Shown here: positions 26,589-35,769 of the stretch, piece after piece
How positions within the stretch are numbered: the stretch's first letter is position 1
How the letters are laid out: the number at the start of each line of letters is the position of its first letter
Source: Daejeonella sp.
GTDB taxonomy: Bacteria > Bacteroidota > Bacteroidia > Sphingobacteriales > Sphingobacteriaceae
Assembly: GCF_030684675.1 (NCBI RefSeq)
Contig: NZ_JAUXXZ010000077.1
Location: forward strand, 31,129 to 95,128
Length of the DNA: 64,000 nt
Direction of reading: 5' to 3'
Notes under the pieces: model-generated
Database searches by the model: none
Told to the model about the DNA's origin: nothing
The model's input: the letters and a program-made list of their open reading frames with translations, nothing else
Made by a program: the position numbers and the translations under genes

Positions 26589-28424
26589 ATGAAGACCTTT
26601 TTTCGACTTTTTGCTTTTGCTGCCCCTGTACAGAAATTTGCGGTTCCATTCTTTTTCACATCAGTATTAGGTGTCATTTTCGGACTTCTAAATTTCACAT
26701 TACTGATCCCTGTTTTTGAACTCTTGTTTGATCAGTCAAATGATACCGGAGCAAAGGCATTAGTTGCCTCACCCTCATTCGATTTTAGCCTGAGCTATTT
26801 CAAGGACTTGTTTTATTATTATTTCCAAAGCATCATCAACACTTCGGGTAAGGTAGGAGCTTTAAAAATGGTAAGCATTACCATTGTTATTTCTGTAATA
26901 CTAAGTAATCTGTTTAAATATTTATCGGCCAGGGTAATTGAGAATTTCAGGTTAATGATTGTAACCCGCATCCGGAGTAGCATTTTCAGAAAACTAACTA
27001 ATATTGATATCCAATACTTTAGTAGTCAGCGTAAAGGTGACCTTATTTCGAGATTCATGACCGATGTAGTGACCATTCAGGACTCTATCATACGATCCTT
27101 ACAAGTTATTCTTCGCGAGCCAATTGCAATAATTTTGAATTTTGCTGTACTTTTTACAATATCTGCCAAACTGACGTTTTTTGCACTCATCCTTATTCCC
27201 GTATCAGGCCTGCTTATTTCTGTGATTGTCAAAAGGTTGAAGAAACATGCAACTGCCGCTCAGGAATCTTTAGGAGTATTAGTATCCAGTATAGATGAGG
27301 GACTTAATGGAGTCAAAATCATTAAATCGTTCAATGCCGAGCACTATATTCAGGAGAAATTCAATGCTATAAATATGTGGACGAGTAAAATCCACAGGAG
27401 GCTAGCCAGAAGGGTTTTACTGGCAGCACCGGTTTCAGAAATGATGGGTGTGATTACGGTGGCTGCGCTCCTCTTCTATGGTGGTACCCTGATTCTTCAG
27501 GAGGGATCAGATCTTCAGGGAGCTGAATTTATTGGCTACATCATCATATTTTCACAAATCATTAATCCGGCTAAAGCCATTTCAGAAGCCTTTGGTAATA
27601 TCTCCCAGGGTATATCTGCAGGGGAGCGCGTATTTCAATTACTGGATGCACCTGAAAACATTATTGATAAACAAAATCCGGTTTCAAAAACTTCATTCAA
27701 CGATTGTATTGAATTAAAAAATGTCTCTTTTGCCTATGGTGAAAAAGAGGTATTAAAAAACATCAATTTTAAAATATTAAAAGGTAGTACTGTAGCTTTG
27801 GTGGGTCCTTCAGGAGGAGGGAAAACAACCCTTATGGATCTCTTACCGAGATTTATGGATCCATTACATGGTGAAATCTGTCTGGATGGACTTAATATAA
27901 AGGATATCAGCATGCGTGATGTCAGGGCACTGATGGGCATTGTAAATCAGGAATCCATCCTTTTTAATGACACCATATTCAATAATATTGCATTTGGCAG
28001 ATCATTTACCGTGGAGGAAGTAACCGAAGCGGCCAAAATTGCAAATGCTCATGAGTTCATAATCCATACCTCAGATGGGTACCAAACCAATATTGGTGAC
28101 AGGGGGATGAAACTTTCGGGAGGACAAAAACAACGGATCTGCATAGCAAGAGCTGTACTTGCCAATCCACCCATCCTTCTTTTGGATGAAGCTACATCTG
28201 CTCTGGATACTGAATCAGAAAAAGTGGTTCAAAACGCGCTGAAAAATTTAATGAAAAACCGTACGTCTATTGTAATTGCCCACCGCCTGAGCACCATACA
28301 GGAAGCTGATCTAATTGTTGTTCTTGAGAATGGTAAAATTGAAGAACAGGGCACCCATAATGAACTGATCAGGGCTGATGGCCTCTATAGAAAGCTGATC
28401 GAAATGCAAACATTCAACGAATAG
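26589..28424 (+). CDS. MsbA-like ABC exporter (fused permease/ATPase)
   Basis: This 611-aa half-transporter has an N-terminal exporter domain with about six helices and an NBD: Walker A GPSGGGKTT, Q-loop IVNQESILFND, signature LSGGQKQR, Walker B ILLLDEATSALD and H-loop IAHRLST. The first two helices are separated by an unusually long loop (about 48-85), a trait of Bacteroidota lipid-A/O-antigen exporters. Set among glycosyltransferases, it probably flips a lipid-linked glycan or lipid A; that is inference. The next gene starts 2 bp after its stop. Confidence 0.93.
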   Translation: MKTFFRLFAFAAPVQKFAVPFFFTSVLGVIFGLLNFTLLIPVFELLFDQSNDTGAKALVASPSFDFSLSYFKDLFYYYFQSIINTSGKVGALKMVSITIVISVILSNLFKYLSARVIENFRLMIVTRIRSSIFRKLTNIDIQYFSSQRKGDLISRFMTDVVTIQDSIIRSLQVILREPIAIILNFAVLFTISAKLTFFALILIPVSGLLISVIVKRLKKHATAAQESLGVLVSSIDEGLNGVKIIKSFNAEHYIQEKFNAINMWTSKIHRRLARRVLLAAPVSEMMGVITVAALLFYGGTLILQEGSDLQGAEFIGYIIIFSQIINPAKAISEAFGNISQGISAGERVFQLLDAPENIIDKQNPVSKTSFNDCIELKNVSFAYGEKEVLKNINFKILKGSTVALVGPSGGGKTTLMDLLPRFMDPLHGEICLDGLNIKDISMRDVRALMGIVNQESILFNDTIFNNIAFGRSFTVEEVTEAAKIANAHEFIIHTSDGYQTNIGDRGMKLSGGQKQRICIARAVLANPPILLLDEATSALDTESEKVVQNALKNLMKNRTSIVIAHRLSTIQEADLIVVLENGKIEEQGTHNELIRADGLYRKLIEMQTFNE

Positions 28425-28426
28425 AA

Positions 28427-29371
28427 ATGAATGGTAAAGCATTGGTTTCTATAGCTTTATGTACCTACAATGGAGAAGCTTACTTAATAGAACAGCTTGA
28501 TTCTATTGTAAATCAAAGCTACCCGGCAATTGAACTGATAGCCGTTGACGATTGTTCCTCAGATAATACCTTAAAAATTCTGGAAGAATATGCTGCTAAA
28601 TACCCCTACATTCAAGTTTTTGTGAATTCGGAAAACCTCGGTTATATCAGAAATTTTGAAAAGGCACTCCTGCTGTGTAATGGCGATTTTATTGCTTTAT
28701 CAGATCAGGATGATATCTGGGATTTAAAAAAGATAGAAAAGCAGGTTAAGGCCATTGGAAATCATTTACTGATTTATCATGATTCCGAATTCGTAGACCA
28801 GAATGGTCAATCTTTGCACAGGAATATGTCGGATATTATGAATTTGTATCGGGGCAATCAACCCGAGGCCTTTTTGTTCTTTAACTGCATTTCAGGACAT
28901 TCAGTGTTAATGAAAAAAGAGCTTAAAGATGAGCTCTTACCTTTCCCCAATGCTTATTTTCATGATTGGTGGATGGGATACGTTGCTACAAATCTGGGCA
29001 GCATAGATTTCATTAGTGAAAGCCTTGTCAAATACCGGCAGCATCAGAAAGCTGACACGAATATTTTAAAACGGAAAAGGGATAATACGCTTAGAAATCC
29101 ACTTACTGCCGCAATGAAGTATGAGCGGAAAATGCTCTGGATCAAGTCCTGCCTTGAATATCCAAAGAATAAAAATCCCGAATTTATACAAAATCTCTAT
29201 GCTGAATTTCAAAAGAATAAAGAGGAATATATTTCATTCGGACTGGCGAAGCTGATCCATAAGAATCGCGGGATACTATTCAGCATTAACAAAAAAAGTG
29301 CTTTCAGTAAACTAAATTTTGCTCTGAAAGAATTGTGGGGAGGAAAAATCAGAAGAATCTTTTCAGATTAG
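28427..29371 (+). CDS. Glycosyltransferase family 2 (SDQDDIW subtype)
   Basis: This 314-aa GT-A protein has SIALCTYNGEAYLIEQLDSIVNQSYPAIELIAVDDCSSDNT and ALSDQDDIWD. The latter motif marks a large GT2 subgroup that includes rhamnosyltransferases of O-antigen and capsule clusters. HDWWMGYVA and YRQHQKADTNI in the C-terminal half are also characteristic. It follows the ABC gene by 2 bp and ends 1 bp from the convergent FkbM gene, so it closes the plus-strand part of the cluster. Confidence 0.92.
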   Translation: MNGKALVSIALCTYNGEAYLIEQLDSIVNQSYPAIELIAVDDCSSDNTLKILEEYAAKYPYIQVFVNSENLGYIRNFEKALLLCNGDFIALSDQDDIWDLKKIEKQVKAIGNHLLIYHDSEFVDQNGQSLHRNMSDIMNLYRGNQPEAFLFFNCISGHSVLMKKELKDELLPFPNAYFHDWWMGYVATNLGSIDFISESLVKYRQHQKADTNILKRKRDNTLRNPLTAAMKYERKMLWIKSCLEYPKNKNPEFIQNLYAEFQKNKEEYISFGLAKLIHKNRGILFSINKKSAFSKLNFALKELWGGKIRRIFSD

Positions 29372-29372
29372 T

Positions 29373-30188
29373 TCAGGCTTGCTTTTCTTTATAGCAGAAC
29401 ACATTAATGGCCATATCAAAGCTCTCGCAAATGAGTCTGGTATCTACAAATGGGCGTTTTCGGGTAGCTGATTCCTTGACATAATAATGGAAACCTAAAC
29501 TTTCAACCAGTGCAAGAAGCTCATGCAGGGTTTGCTTTGAATTCACATTATTATGGTATTCGAAAAAGATATGCTTTGCATTCTGCAAACTTGTTCCGCA
29601 ATATTTCAAAACAGTATCCTCAGCTCCTTCAATATCAATTTTTAGAAAATCGACATCCTCTGTCAGGTAATCGAGTAAAGGAACAGCTTCAATAAGTTTG
29701 GGCTCCTGCCGGGAGTATTCATTATTTACTCTGCCACCCATGCCACCATCGGTAAAGAACTTTAAGGTTTCTTTTTGTGTCCAAACCGCCTTTTGATGAA
29801 GTGTCACATTTTTCAATCCAAAGGTCTCAACATTCTCTTTCAAAATCGCGAAAATATCTGCGTCAGGTTCAAATGCAATAATATGATGATCAGGATAATT
29901 GAGTGAAAAATATAAAACACTCAGGCCCATATTTGCACCACAATCGAGAATAATCCCTGAGCCGGCACTGGGTTCGAACCGATAAATTTCCGTCTCGAAA
30001 AGTTCAATATAGGATTCCGAAAAACTTGGTCCGTGATGAAATTTAAAAGGTTTATCGAATACATGAGCATATCCAACAGTGAAGTGTTTATAATCGGCAA
30101 TCCGACCTAATTCCAGCTTAATATCGCCCGAATTAAGCCTCATTTGTATGCGTCTTTTAAGTCTTCTGAATTCTTTTCTTAAACCCAC
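29373..30188 (-). CDS. FkbM family methyltransferase
   Basis: This 271-aa SAM-dependent methyltransferase has motif I ILDCGANMGLSVLYFS, the following acidic AFEPD, and DFLKIDIEGAED, all diagnostic of FkbM-type O-methyltransferases that often methylate sugars in surface-glycan loci. The start is a GTG at 30188; a later ATG (MRLNSGD, residue 16) is possible and would remove only a basic N-terminal helix. It runs opposite to the glycosyltransferase cluster and converges with it. Confidence 0.88.
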   Translation of the reverse strand: MGLRKEFRRLKRRIQMRLNSGDIKLELGRIADYKHFTVGYAHVFDKPFKFHHGPSFSESYIELFETEIYRFEPSAGSGIILDCGANMGLSVLYFSLNYPDHHIIAFEPDADIFAILKENVETFGLKNVTLHQKAVWTQKETLKFFTDGGMGGRVNNEYSRQEPKLIEAVPLLDYLTEDVDFLKIDIEGAEDTVLKYCGTSLQNAKHIFFEYHNNVNSKQTLHELLALVESLGFHYYVKESATRKRPFVDTRLICESFDMAINVFCYKEKQA

Positions 30189-30230
30189 ACCTGTCAGATT
30201 TATAGGTATTAAACATCAATCAGCCAAAAC

Positions 30231-30258
30231 AAAAAAAGCGACCAAATAGATCGCTTTT
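30231..30258 (-). terminator. Terminator downstream of infB
   Basis: On the minus strand AAAAGCGA pairs with TCGCTTTT (stem 8 bp, loop 9 nt), followed by a run of T residues. It lies 18 bp after the infB stop codon and ends the rimP-nusA-infB message. Confidence 0.8.
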
Positions 30259-30275
30259 AATATTATTTGTTCAGA

Positions 30276-33200
30276 TTATAATTTCCTTTTCACTTCTACC
30301 TGCTCGTATGATTCAACGATATCACCTACTTCAATATTATTGAAGTTCTGAATATTTAAACCACACTCATAACCGGTAGCAACTTCTTTCACATCATCTT
30401 TGAAACGCTTCAATGAGGCAAGCTCACCGGTATAAACAACTACACCATCACGTATGATACGAATTTTGCTGTTCCTGGTAATCTTTCCGTCCAGTACCAT
30501 ACACCCTGCAATTGTACCCACTTTACTGATCTTAAATACCTCACGAATTTCAACGTTTGAAGTAATTTTCTCTTCAAATTCAGGATCCAGCATACCTTCC
30601 ATCGCGGCTTTCACCTCATTGATGGCATCGTAGATGATTGAATAAAGACGGATATCGATCTGTTCTGCTTCAGCCAGTTTACGTGCACTTGCAGAAGGGC
30701 GAACCTGGAAACCAATGATGATCGCATCGGAAGCCGAAGCTAATAATACATCTGATTCAGATATCTGACCCACAGATTTATGTATGATATTCACCTGGAT
30801 CTGTTCAGTAGACAGTTTCAGTAGGGAATCGGATAACGCTTCAATTGAACCGTCCACGTCACCCTTAACGATCACGTTCAGCTCTTTGAAGTTTCCGATC
30901 GCCAAACGACGTCCGATCTCATCCAATGTGATATGTTTTTGAGTACGTAATCCCTGCTCACGTTGTAACTGCAATCTCTTATTGGCAACCTGACGGGCTT
31001 CAACTTCACTTTCCATCACGTTAAACTTATCACCTGAGGTTGGTGCGCCCTGCATACCCAATACCTGCACAGGTGTTGATGGTCCGGCATGATCTAGCTT
31101 AACTCCACGCTCATTATGTAATGCTTTAACCTTCCCACTGTATCCACCGGCAAGTATCGCATCCCCAACCCGTAATGTTCCAGCCTGGATCAGAACAGTA
31201 GTAACAATACCACGGCCTTTATCCAATGCAGCTTCGATAACTGTACCTATTGCGCGTTTATTAGGATTAGCTGTTAATTCAAGCATATCCGCCTCAAGGC
31301 ACACCTTTTCAAGTAAAAGATCGATACCTGCTCCGGTTTTACCTGAAATTTCCTGACTCTGATATTTTCCACCCCAATCTTCAACCAGAATGTTCATTGC
31401 AGAAAGCTGTTCACGAACTTTATCAGCATTTGCACCCGGCTTGTCAACCTTACTGAAGGCAAATACAATCGGCACATTTGCAGCCTGTGCATGATTAATA
31501 GCTTCACGCGTTTGAGGCATCACACTATCATCAGCAGCAATTACAATAATTGCAATATCGGTAACATTGGCACCCCTGGCACGCATGGCCGTAAAGGCTT
31601 CGTGACCCGGAGTATCCAGGAAAGTTATTTTACGCTCATTTTCAAGAGTTACCTCATAAGCACCTATGTGCTGGGTTATTCCTCCTGCTTCTCCTGCAAT
31701 AACGTTGGTCTTACGAACAAAGTCAAGCAACGAGGTCTTACCATGATCCACGTGACCCATTACGGTTACGATCGGAGCTCTTGGTAATTGATCCTCAGGA
31801 CTGTCGGATTCTTCAAGTAAACCAATTTCTTCATCTTCAGGTTTCACAAACTCAACTTCATAACCGAATTCATCCGCTACGATTGTCAGAGTTTCAGCAT
31901 CAAGTCTTTGGTTGATCGATACAAACATTCCCAAACTCATACAGGTTGATATAACCTGAGTAACAGGAACATCAAGCATTAGTGCGAGCTCATTTGCAGT
32001 AACAAATTCAGTAACCTTAATGGTTTTGGACTGCATTTCTGCTTCCAATGCTGCATCTTCAGCAGTCTGAGCAACATCATCACGCTTCTGACGGCGTAAT
32101 TTTGCACGCTGTGCAAATTTTCCTGATTTACCTGCACCACTTAAACGTGCAAGTGTTGCTTTGATCTGATCCTGAATTTCTTTATCTGTTGGTTCAGCTT
32201 TTGGAGTATCCGGTGTACGTGGTTTATTCCTGAAATCAGGACGGGCAGCACCACCTGCTGTTCCTCCTCCTTGTCCGGGTCTTGCATTTCTGAAATCAGG
32301 ACGATTACCCTGATATCCAGCACCGGGTGCAGGACGTGGTGATCCACCGGCTTGCTGACCCTGCTGACCCTGTTGCGTAGGCTGACCGGGTTGTCCCGGA
32401 GCATTATCTTTGCGCTTACGTTTACGCTTATGGTCAGCACCAGCAGCACTCGATGAAGAGGCAACCGGCTGCCCACGGCGGGCCGGTGAAACAGGTAACT
32501 CAATTCTGCCAATCACATTCGGACCTGAAAGACGTTCTGCTTTGGCCCGAATAACAGTAGCATCAGGATTACTTTCCTGCGTATTTGGTTTATTTTCTTG
32601 TTTTTCTTCAACTACCGGTTTAGCAGCCGGAACTTCAGGCTGTTCCTTAATAGTTTCTTTCGGACTTTCAGCAGGTTCTTTAATTTCTGCTGCAGGTGCT
32701 GTTTCAACTTTAGGTTCAGCTTTTTCAGGAGCAGGCTGTGGAATTACTTCCGGTTCTTTAACTTTTACAGGCTCCTCAACTTTAGCAGCCGGGGCTGATA
32801 CAACAACGGGCTTTTCAGGTTCCGGACTTTTCTTATCCGGGCGGGTTTTGGAATTCAGGTCATCTAAATTGATCTTTCCGACCACTTTAACACCCGGCAA
32901 AGCACCTTCTTCTGATTTAGGCTCAGTAGCTACAGGCTCCTGAGATTCAGCTTTTGGCTTCTCAACTGCAGGAGGAGTAAATGGATTGACATTCTTGATC
33001 AGAATCTCTTCCTGTTCAAAATCCTTTGAACGCTGTGGCTCAGTCTTTTCGTTAGTTACAGGAATATCATCGCGACGAATCTTGCCAATAACAATTTGTT
33101 TAGCTTCTTCTTTTACGATCTTATCACCCTGAAACTCCTTAAGAAGAACATCGTACATCTCATCGGTGAGTTTGGTATTGGGTCTGGCCTCAACTTTGTG

Positions 33201-33293
33201 ACCTTTTTTCCCTAAAAACTCCACCGCAGTGTTCAGGCCGATATTCAGCTCTTTCGCAGCTTTAAGTAAATTTGTGCTTTTACCTTCTGACAT
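30276..33293 (-). CDS. infB: Translation initiation factor IF-2
   Basis: This 1005-aa protein has an IF2_N helical domain at the N-terminus (LLKAAKELNIGLNTAVEFLGKKGHKV) and a long Pro/Glu/Ala-rich linker (about 60-260) with a Gly/Gln-rich basic part (about 280-360). The GTPase domain shows G1 GHVDHGKT at about 511 and G3 DTPGHEAF. The G4 motif reads FSKVD where most GTPases have NKxD. C-terminal domains reach residue 1005. It brings fMet-tRNA to the 30S subunit. The length is at the long end for IF-2 because of the linker. It is in the conserved rimP-nusA-infB order. Confidence 0.97.
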   Translation of the reverse strand: MSEGKSTNLLKAAKELNIGLNTAVEFLGKKGHKVEARPNTKLTDEMYDVLLKEFQGDKIVKEEAKQIVIGKIRRDDIPVTNEKTEPQRSKDFEQEEILIKNVNPFTPPAVEKPKAESQEPVATEPKSEEGALPGVKVVGKINLDDLNSKTRPDKKSPEPEKPVVVSAPAAKVEEPVKVKEPEVIPQPAPEKAEPKVETAPAAEIKEPAESPKETIKEQPEVPAAKPVVEEKQENKPNTQESNPDATVIRAKAERLSGPNVIGRIELPVSPARRGQPVASSSSAAGADHKRKRKRKDNAPGQPGQPTQQGQQGQQAGGSPRPAPGAGYQGNRPDFRNARPGQGGGTAGGAARPDFRNKPRTPDTPKAEPTDKEIQDQIKATLARLSGAGKSGKFAQRAKLRRQKRDDVAQTAEDAALEAEMQSKTIKVTEFVTANELALMLDVPVTQVISTCMSLGMFVSINQRLDAETLTIVADEFGYEVEFVKPEDEEIGLLEESDSPEDQLPRAPIVTVMGHVDHGKTSLLDFVRKTNVIAGEAGGITQHIGAYEVTLENERKITFLDTPGHEAFTAMRARGANVTDIAIIVIAADDSVMPQTREAINHAQAANVPIVFAFSKVDKPGANADKVREQLSAMNILVEDWGGKYQSQEISGKTGAGIDLLLEKVCLEADMLELTANPNKRAIGTVIEAALDKGRGIVTTVLIQAGTLRVGDAILAGGYSGKVKALHNERGVKLDHAGPSTPVQVLGMQGAPTSGDKFNVMESEVEARQVANKRLQLQREQGLRTQKHITLDEIGRRLAIGNFKELNVIVKGDVDGSIEALSDSLLKLSTEQIQVNIIHKSVGQISESDVLLASASDAIIIGFQVRPSASARKLAEAEQIDIRLYSIIYDAINEVKAAMEGMLDPEFEEKITSNVEIREVFKISKVGTIAGCMVLDGKITRNSKIRIIRDGVVVYTGELASLKRFKDDVKEVATGYECGLNIQNFNNIEVGDIVESYEQVEVKRKL

Positions 33294-33321
33294 TTATTAT
33301 TTTAACCTCGCTATTTTTGTA

Positions 33322-33329
33322 CAAAAGTA
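33322..33329 (-). promoter_or_regulatory. Candidate -7 element of infB (TACTTTTG on the minus strand)
   Basis: TACTTTTG read on the minus strand fits TAnnTTTG and lies 28 bp before the infB ATG. The -33 box is not convincing. If real, infB has its own promoter in addition to read-through from nusA. Confidence 0.38.
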
Positions 33330-33349
33330 CGTTTTTTATATGTTATATG

Positions 33350-33392
33350 CTTTGAGGATTGGGCTTTTTCTTAAGCCCGCAATTTTTCAAAG
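33350..33392. repeat. Compound inverted repeat between nusA and infB
   Basis: CTTTGA (33350) and TCAAAG (33387) enclose ATTG/CAAT and then GGCTT/AAGCC around a 6-nt loop, giving a nested hairpin of about 15 bp with small internal bulges. It starts 18 bp after the nusA stop and has no following T-tract. It could be an RNA processing or attenuation structure in the nusA-infB leader. Confidence 0.5.
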
Positions 33393-33409
33393 AGCTGCAA
33401 TCGAATAAA

Positions 33410-34645
33410 TTATTCGAATTCTGACTTTAGGATCTCAATCACATCTTTCACTGTAGTGTCTTCCAGGTCAGTACGTTTAACTAATTCATCTACAGATAAA
33501 CTTAAAATAGATTTCGCTGTATCTAAACCAACACGTTTGAATTCGTCAATTATCCAGCCCTCAATTTCATCTGAGAATTCCTCAATATCAACATCCTCAT
33601 CATCTTCATGCGCTTCACGGTATACATCAATTTCGTATCCTGTAAGCTTTCCTGCCAACTTAATATTGTGACCGCCACGGCCAATTGCCAACGAAACCTG
33701 ATCAGGTTTTAGATAAACTGCCGCTCTCTTTTCTTCGTCATCAAGTTTGATGCTTGTAATTTTCGCCGGGCTTAATGCTCTTTGAATATACAATGAAATA
33801 TTATTTGTAAAGTTAATTACATCGATATTTTCATTCTTCAATTCCCGAACAATACCATGAATACGTGATCCTTTCATACCCACACAAGCTCCAACCGGAT
33901 CAATCCTGTCGTCATAAGACTCTACCGCAACTTTAGCCCTTTCTCCTGGTTCACGAACAATTTTCTTGATAGTAATCAAGCCATCAAAAATCTCCGGAAC
34001 TTCCATCTCAAACAAACGTTGCAGGAACTCCGGTGCAGTACGGGAAATGATGATCTTAGGGTTACCATTCAGCATTTCTACTTTCTCAATGATGGCGCGT
34101 ACAGAATCTCCTTTTTTGAAATAGTCGGCAGGAATTTGCTCTGTTTTAGGCAATAAAAGCTCATTCCCTTCGTCGTCGAGTACTAAAGTCTCTTTTTTCC
34201 AAACCTGGTATACTTCTCCGGTTACAATCTCACCAACACGGTCTTTGTATTTCTTAAAAATTTCGTCTTTCTCAAGTTCCAGAATCTTGGAAACAAGGGT
34301 TTGACGTGCTGCCAGAATCGCCCTTCGGCCAAAACTTTCGAGGGTAATCTGTTCAATAAAATCATCCCCAACCTCAAGATCAGGATCAATTCCCTTTGCT
34401 TCGGCAAGTTCGATCTCCAGATCATCATCTTCCGAGAAACCATCTTCCATTACTGTTCTTGTACGCCAGATCTCCAAATCCCCGTTATCCGGGTTGACGA
34501 TCACATCACAATTTTCGTCTGTGCCATACCTCTTCCGCAACATACTGCGAAAAACCTCTTCCAACACACTGATAACCGTAGGCCGGTCAATATTCTTGAA
34601 GTCTTTAAACTCCTGGAATGAATCGATTAAATTAATATTGCTCAT
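33410..34645 (-). CDS. nusA: Transcription termination/antitermination protein NusA
   Basis: This 411-aa protein has the N-terminal RNA-polymerase-binding domain (about 1-125, including VISVLEEVFRSMLRKRYG) and an S1 domain (GEIVTGEVYQVWKKETLVLD). Two KH domains follow, with VGMKGSRIHGIVREL and the second GRGGHNIKLAGKLTGYEIDV. A short acidic C-terminal HhH-like segment ends the protein. It modulates pausing, termination and antitermination. It begins 32 bp after rimP and belongs to the rimP-nusA-infB operon. Confidence 0.97.
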   Translation of the reverse strand: MSNINLIDSFQEFKDFKNIDRPTVISVLEEVFRSMLRKRYGTDENCDVIVNPDNGDLEIWRTRTVMEDGFSEDDDLEIELAEAKGIDPDLEVGDDFIEQITLESFGRRAILAARQTLVSKILELEKDEIFKKYKDRVGEIVTGEVYQVWKKETLVLDDEGNELLLPKTEQIPADYFKKGDSVRAIIEKVEMLNGNPKIIISRTAPEFLQRLFEMEVPEIFDGLITIKKIVREPGERAKVAVESYDDRIDPVGACVGMKGSRIHGIVRELKNENIDVINFTNNISLYIQRALSPAKITSIKLDDEEKRAAVYLKPDQVSLAIGRGGHNIKLAGKLTGYEIDVYREAHEDDEDVDIEEFSDEIEGWIIDEFKRVGLDTAKSILSLSVDELVKRTDLEDTTVKDVIEILKSEFE

Positions 34646-34677
34646 TTTTTATTGAATTTGTCAGTCCGGGACTGACG

Positions 34678-35142
34678 TTATTTAAAACTCACTAAAACTA
34701 TCGTTTCTGATATATCTTCAAATTTTATAAAGTTCTCAAGCAAAACTGCTTTTTTACCCTTTTCCTTAACACTCTCCTGTATAGTTATTCCTGAATCATC
34801 TGCACTCATCAATTTACCTTCCCTGATATTGCCGTCTTTGAGTTTAACCTTTAATAAACGGCTAATATTTTTCTGGAACTGGCGCAATGATTTTAGAGGG
34901 GTATCTATTCCCGGTGAGGAAACTTCCAGTCTGTATGCTTGTTCAATAGCATTTTCCTCTTCAAGATGGAAACCCACATGCCGGCTTATTGCAACACAAT
35001 CACTGATTGCAACACCATTGTCTCCATCAACTAAAATAGACAAAATTCCGCTACCATGCATCTGAACGTCCACCAGAAACAAATCCGGACGGTCAGCAAT
35101 CTTTTCTTCAACTAACTCAATTACACGTTTTTCTATATTCAT
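34678..35142 (-). CDS. rimP: Ribosome maturation factor RimP
   Basis: This 154-aa protein has the N-terminal alpha/beta domain with LFLVDVQMHGSGILSILVDGDNGVAISDCVAISRHV, the RLEVSSPGIDTPLKS signature, and a C-terminal SH3-like domain. It assists 30S subunit assembly. The length is normal. It is the promoter-proximal gene of rimP-nusA-infB, separated from the upstream lipoprotein gene by a strong terminator. Confidence 0.96.
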   Translation of the reverse strand: MNIEKRVIELVEEKIADRPDLFLVDVQMHGSGILSILVDGDNGVAISDCVAISRHVGFHLEEENAIEQAYRLEVSSPGIDTPLKSLRQFQKNISRLLKVKLKDGNIREGKLMSADDSGITIQESVKEKGKKAVLLENFIKFEDISETIVLVSFK

Positions 35143-35181
35143 GATTGACCTTTTTTTAATTCCCTTGAAAAACAGGTTGGT

Positions 35182-35213
35182 AAAAAAAGAGCCCCGAAAT
35201 TGTCGGGGCTCTT
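35182..35213 (-). terminator. Rho-independent terminator upstream of rimP
   Basis: GAGCCCCGA and TCGGGGCTC form a perfect 9-bp stem with a 5-nt loop. Seven T follow in the minus-strand direction. It ends the transcript of the lipoprotein gene 35284-35742 and insulates the rimP operon. Confidence 0.88.
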
Positions 35214-35283
35214 CTCAGATCGATGCAAATATAAAAAAACTATCCGTCATTGCAAATACCTGATTTCAATACATTTATAAGAC

Positions 35284-35742
35284 TTAATTTTTTGAAAGAC
35301 TGAATTTATATTCTGTAAACCCGTCTGAAATAAACAGTTCTCTTGTTTCAATCAGATCCTCGGCATCCTGAAGCAATAGTTTTGTATAACACCGGGCAAA
35401 ATATAATCGGTTCTCTTTGAAATTATCCTTTGGTTTAAACCGAACTCTTTCCCCCTCAATGGTATAGATACCCCCCAAAGCCGGCTGAAAATCTCTCATT
35501 TCGGGATCTATTGGTTCTTCATAAACTGCAAAAAAATTAGTCCAGAGCGAATCAGGGAGAGAATCAGTCCTTAATTCCTCTAAAACAGGACTTGCTAAAC
35601 CAATTAATTCTATCGAGCTGCTGTCGGGATTAAGCCTGATTATTAGTTTATTTTGGGTACTTTCCTGAACTATTTCCTGTTTACAGGAATTAAATAAAAT
35701 CAAAAAAATTACCGAAATATGGAATAGATTCTTCAATTTCAT
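35284..35742 (-). CDS. Putative lipoprotein of unknown function
   Basis: This 152-aa protein has a lipoprotein signal, MKLKNLFHISVIFLILFNSC, with Cys20 as the likely acylation site. The mature part is acidic with alternating strands (IIRLNPDSSSIELIGLASPV, GIYTIEGERVRFKP, NRLYFARC) and no family I recognise with certainty. It is probably a small beta-rich outer-membrane lipoprotein. It is monocistronic, flanked by a divergent holin-like gene and a strong terminator. Confidence 0.75.
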   Translation of the reverse strand: MKLKNLFHISVIFLILFNSCKQEIVQESTQNKLIIRLNPDSSSIELIGLASPVLEELRTDSLPDSLWTNFFAVYEEPIDPEMRDFQPALGGIYTIEGERVRFKPKDNFKENRLYFARCYTKLLLQDAEDLIETRELFISDGFTEYKFSLSKN

Positions 35743-35769
35743 CGTTATTAAATTAAAAAACTAAAAAAT

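Noticed and set aside
32410-32943. 177-aa plus-strand ORF
   Set aside because: Low-complexity Gly/Ser/Thr shadow of the IF-2 Pro/Glu-rich linker on the opposite strand.
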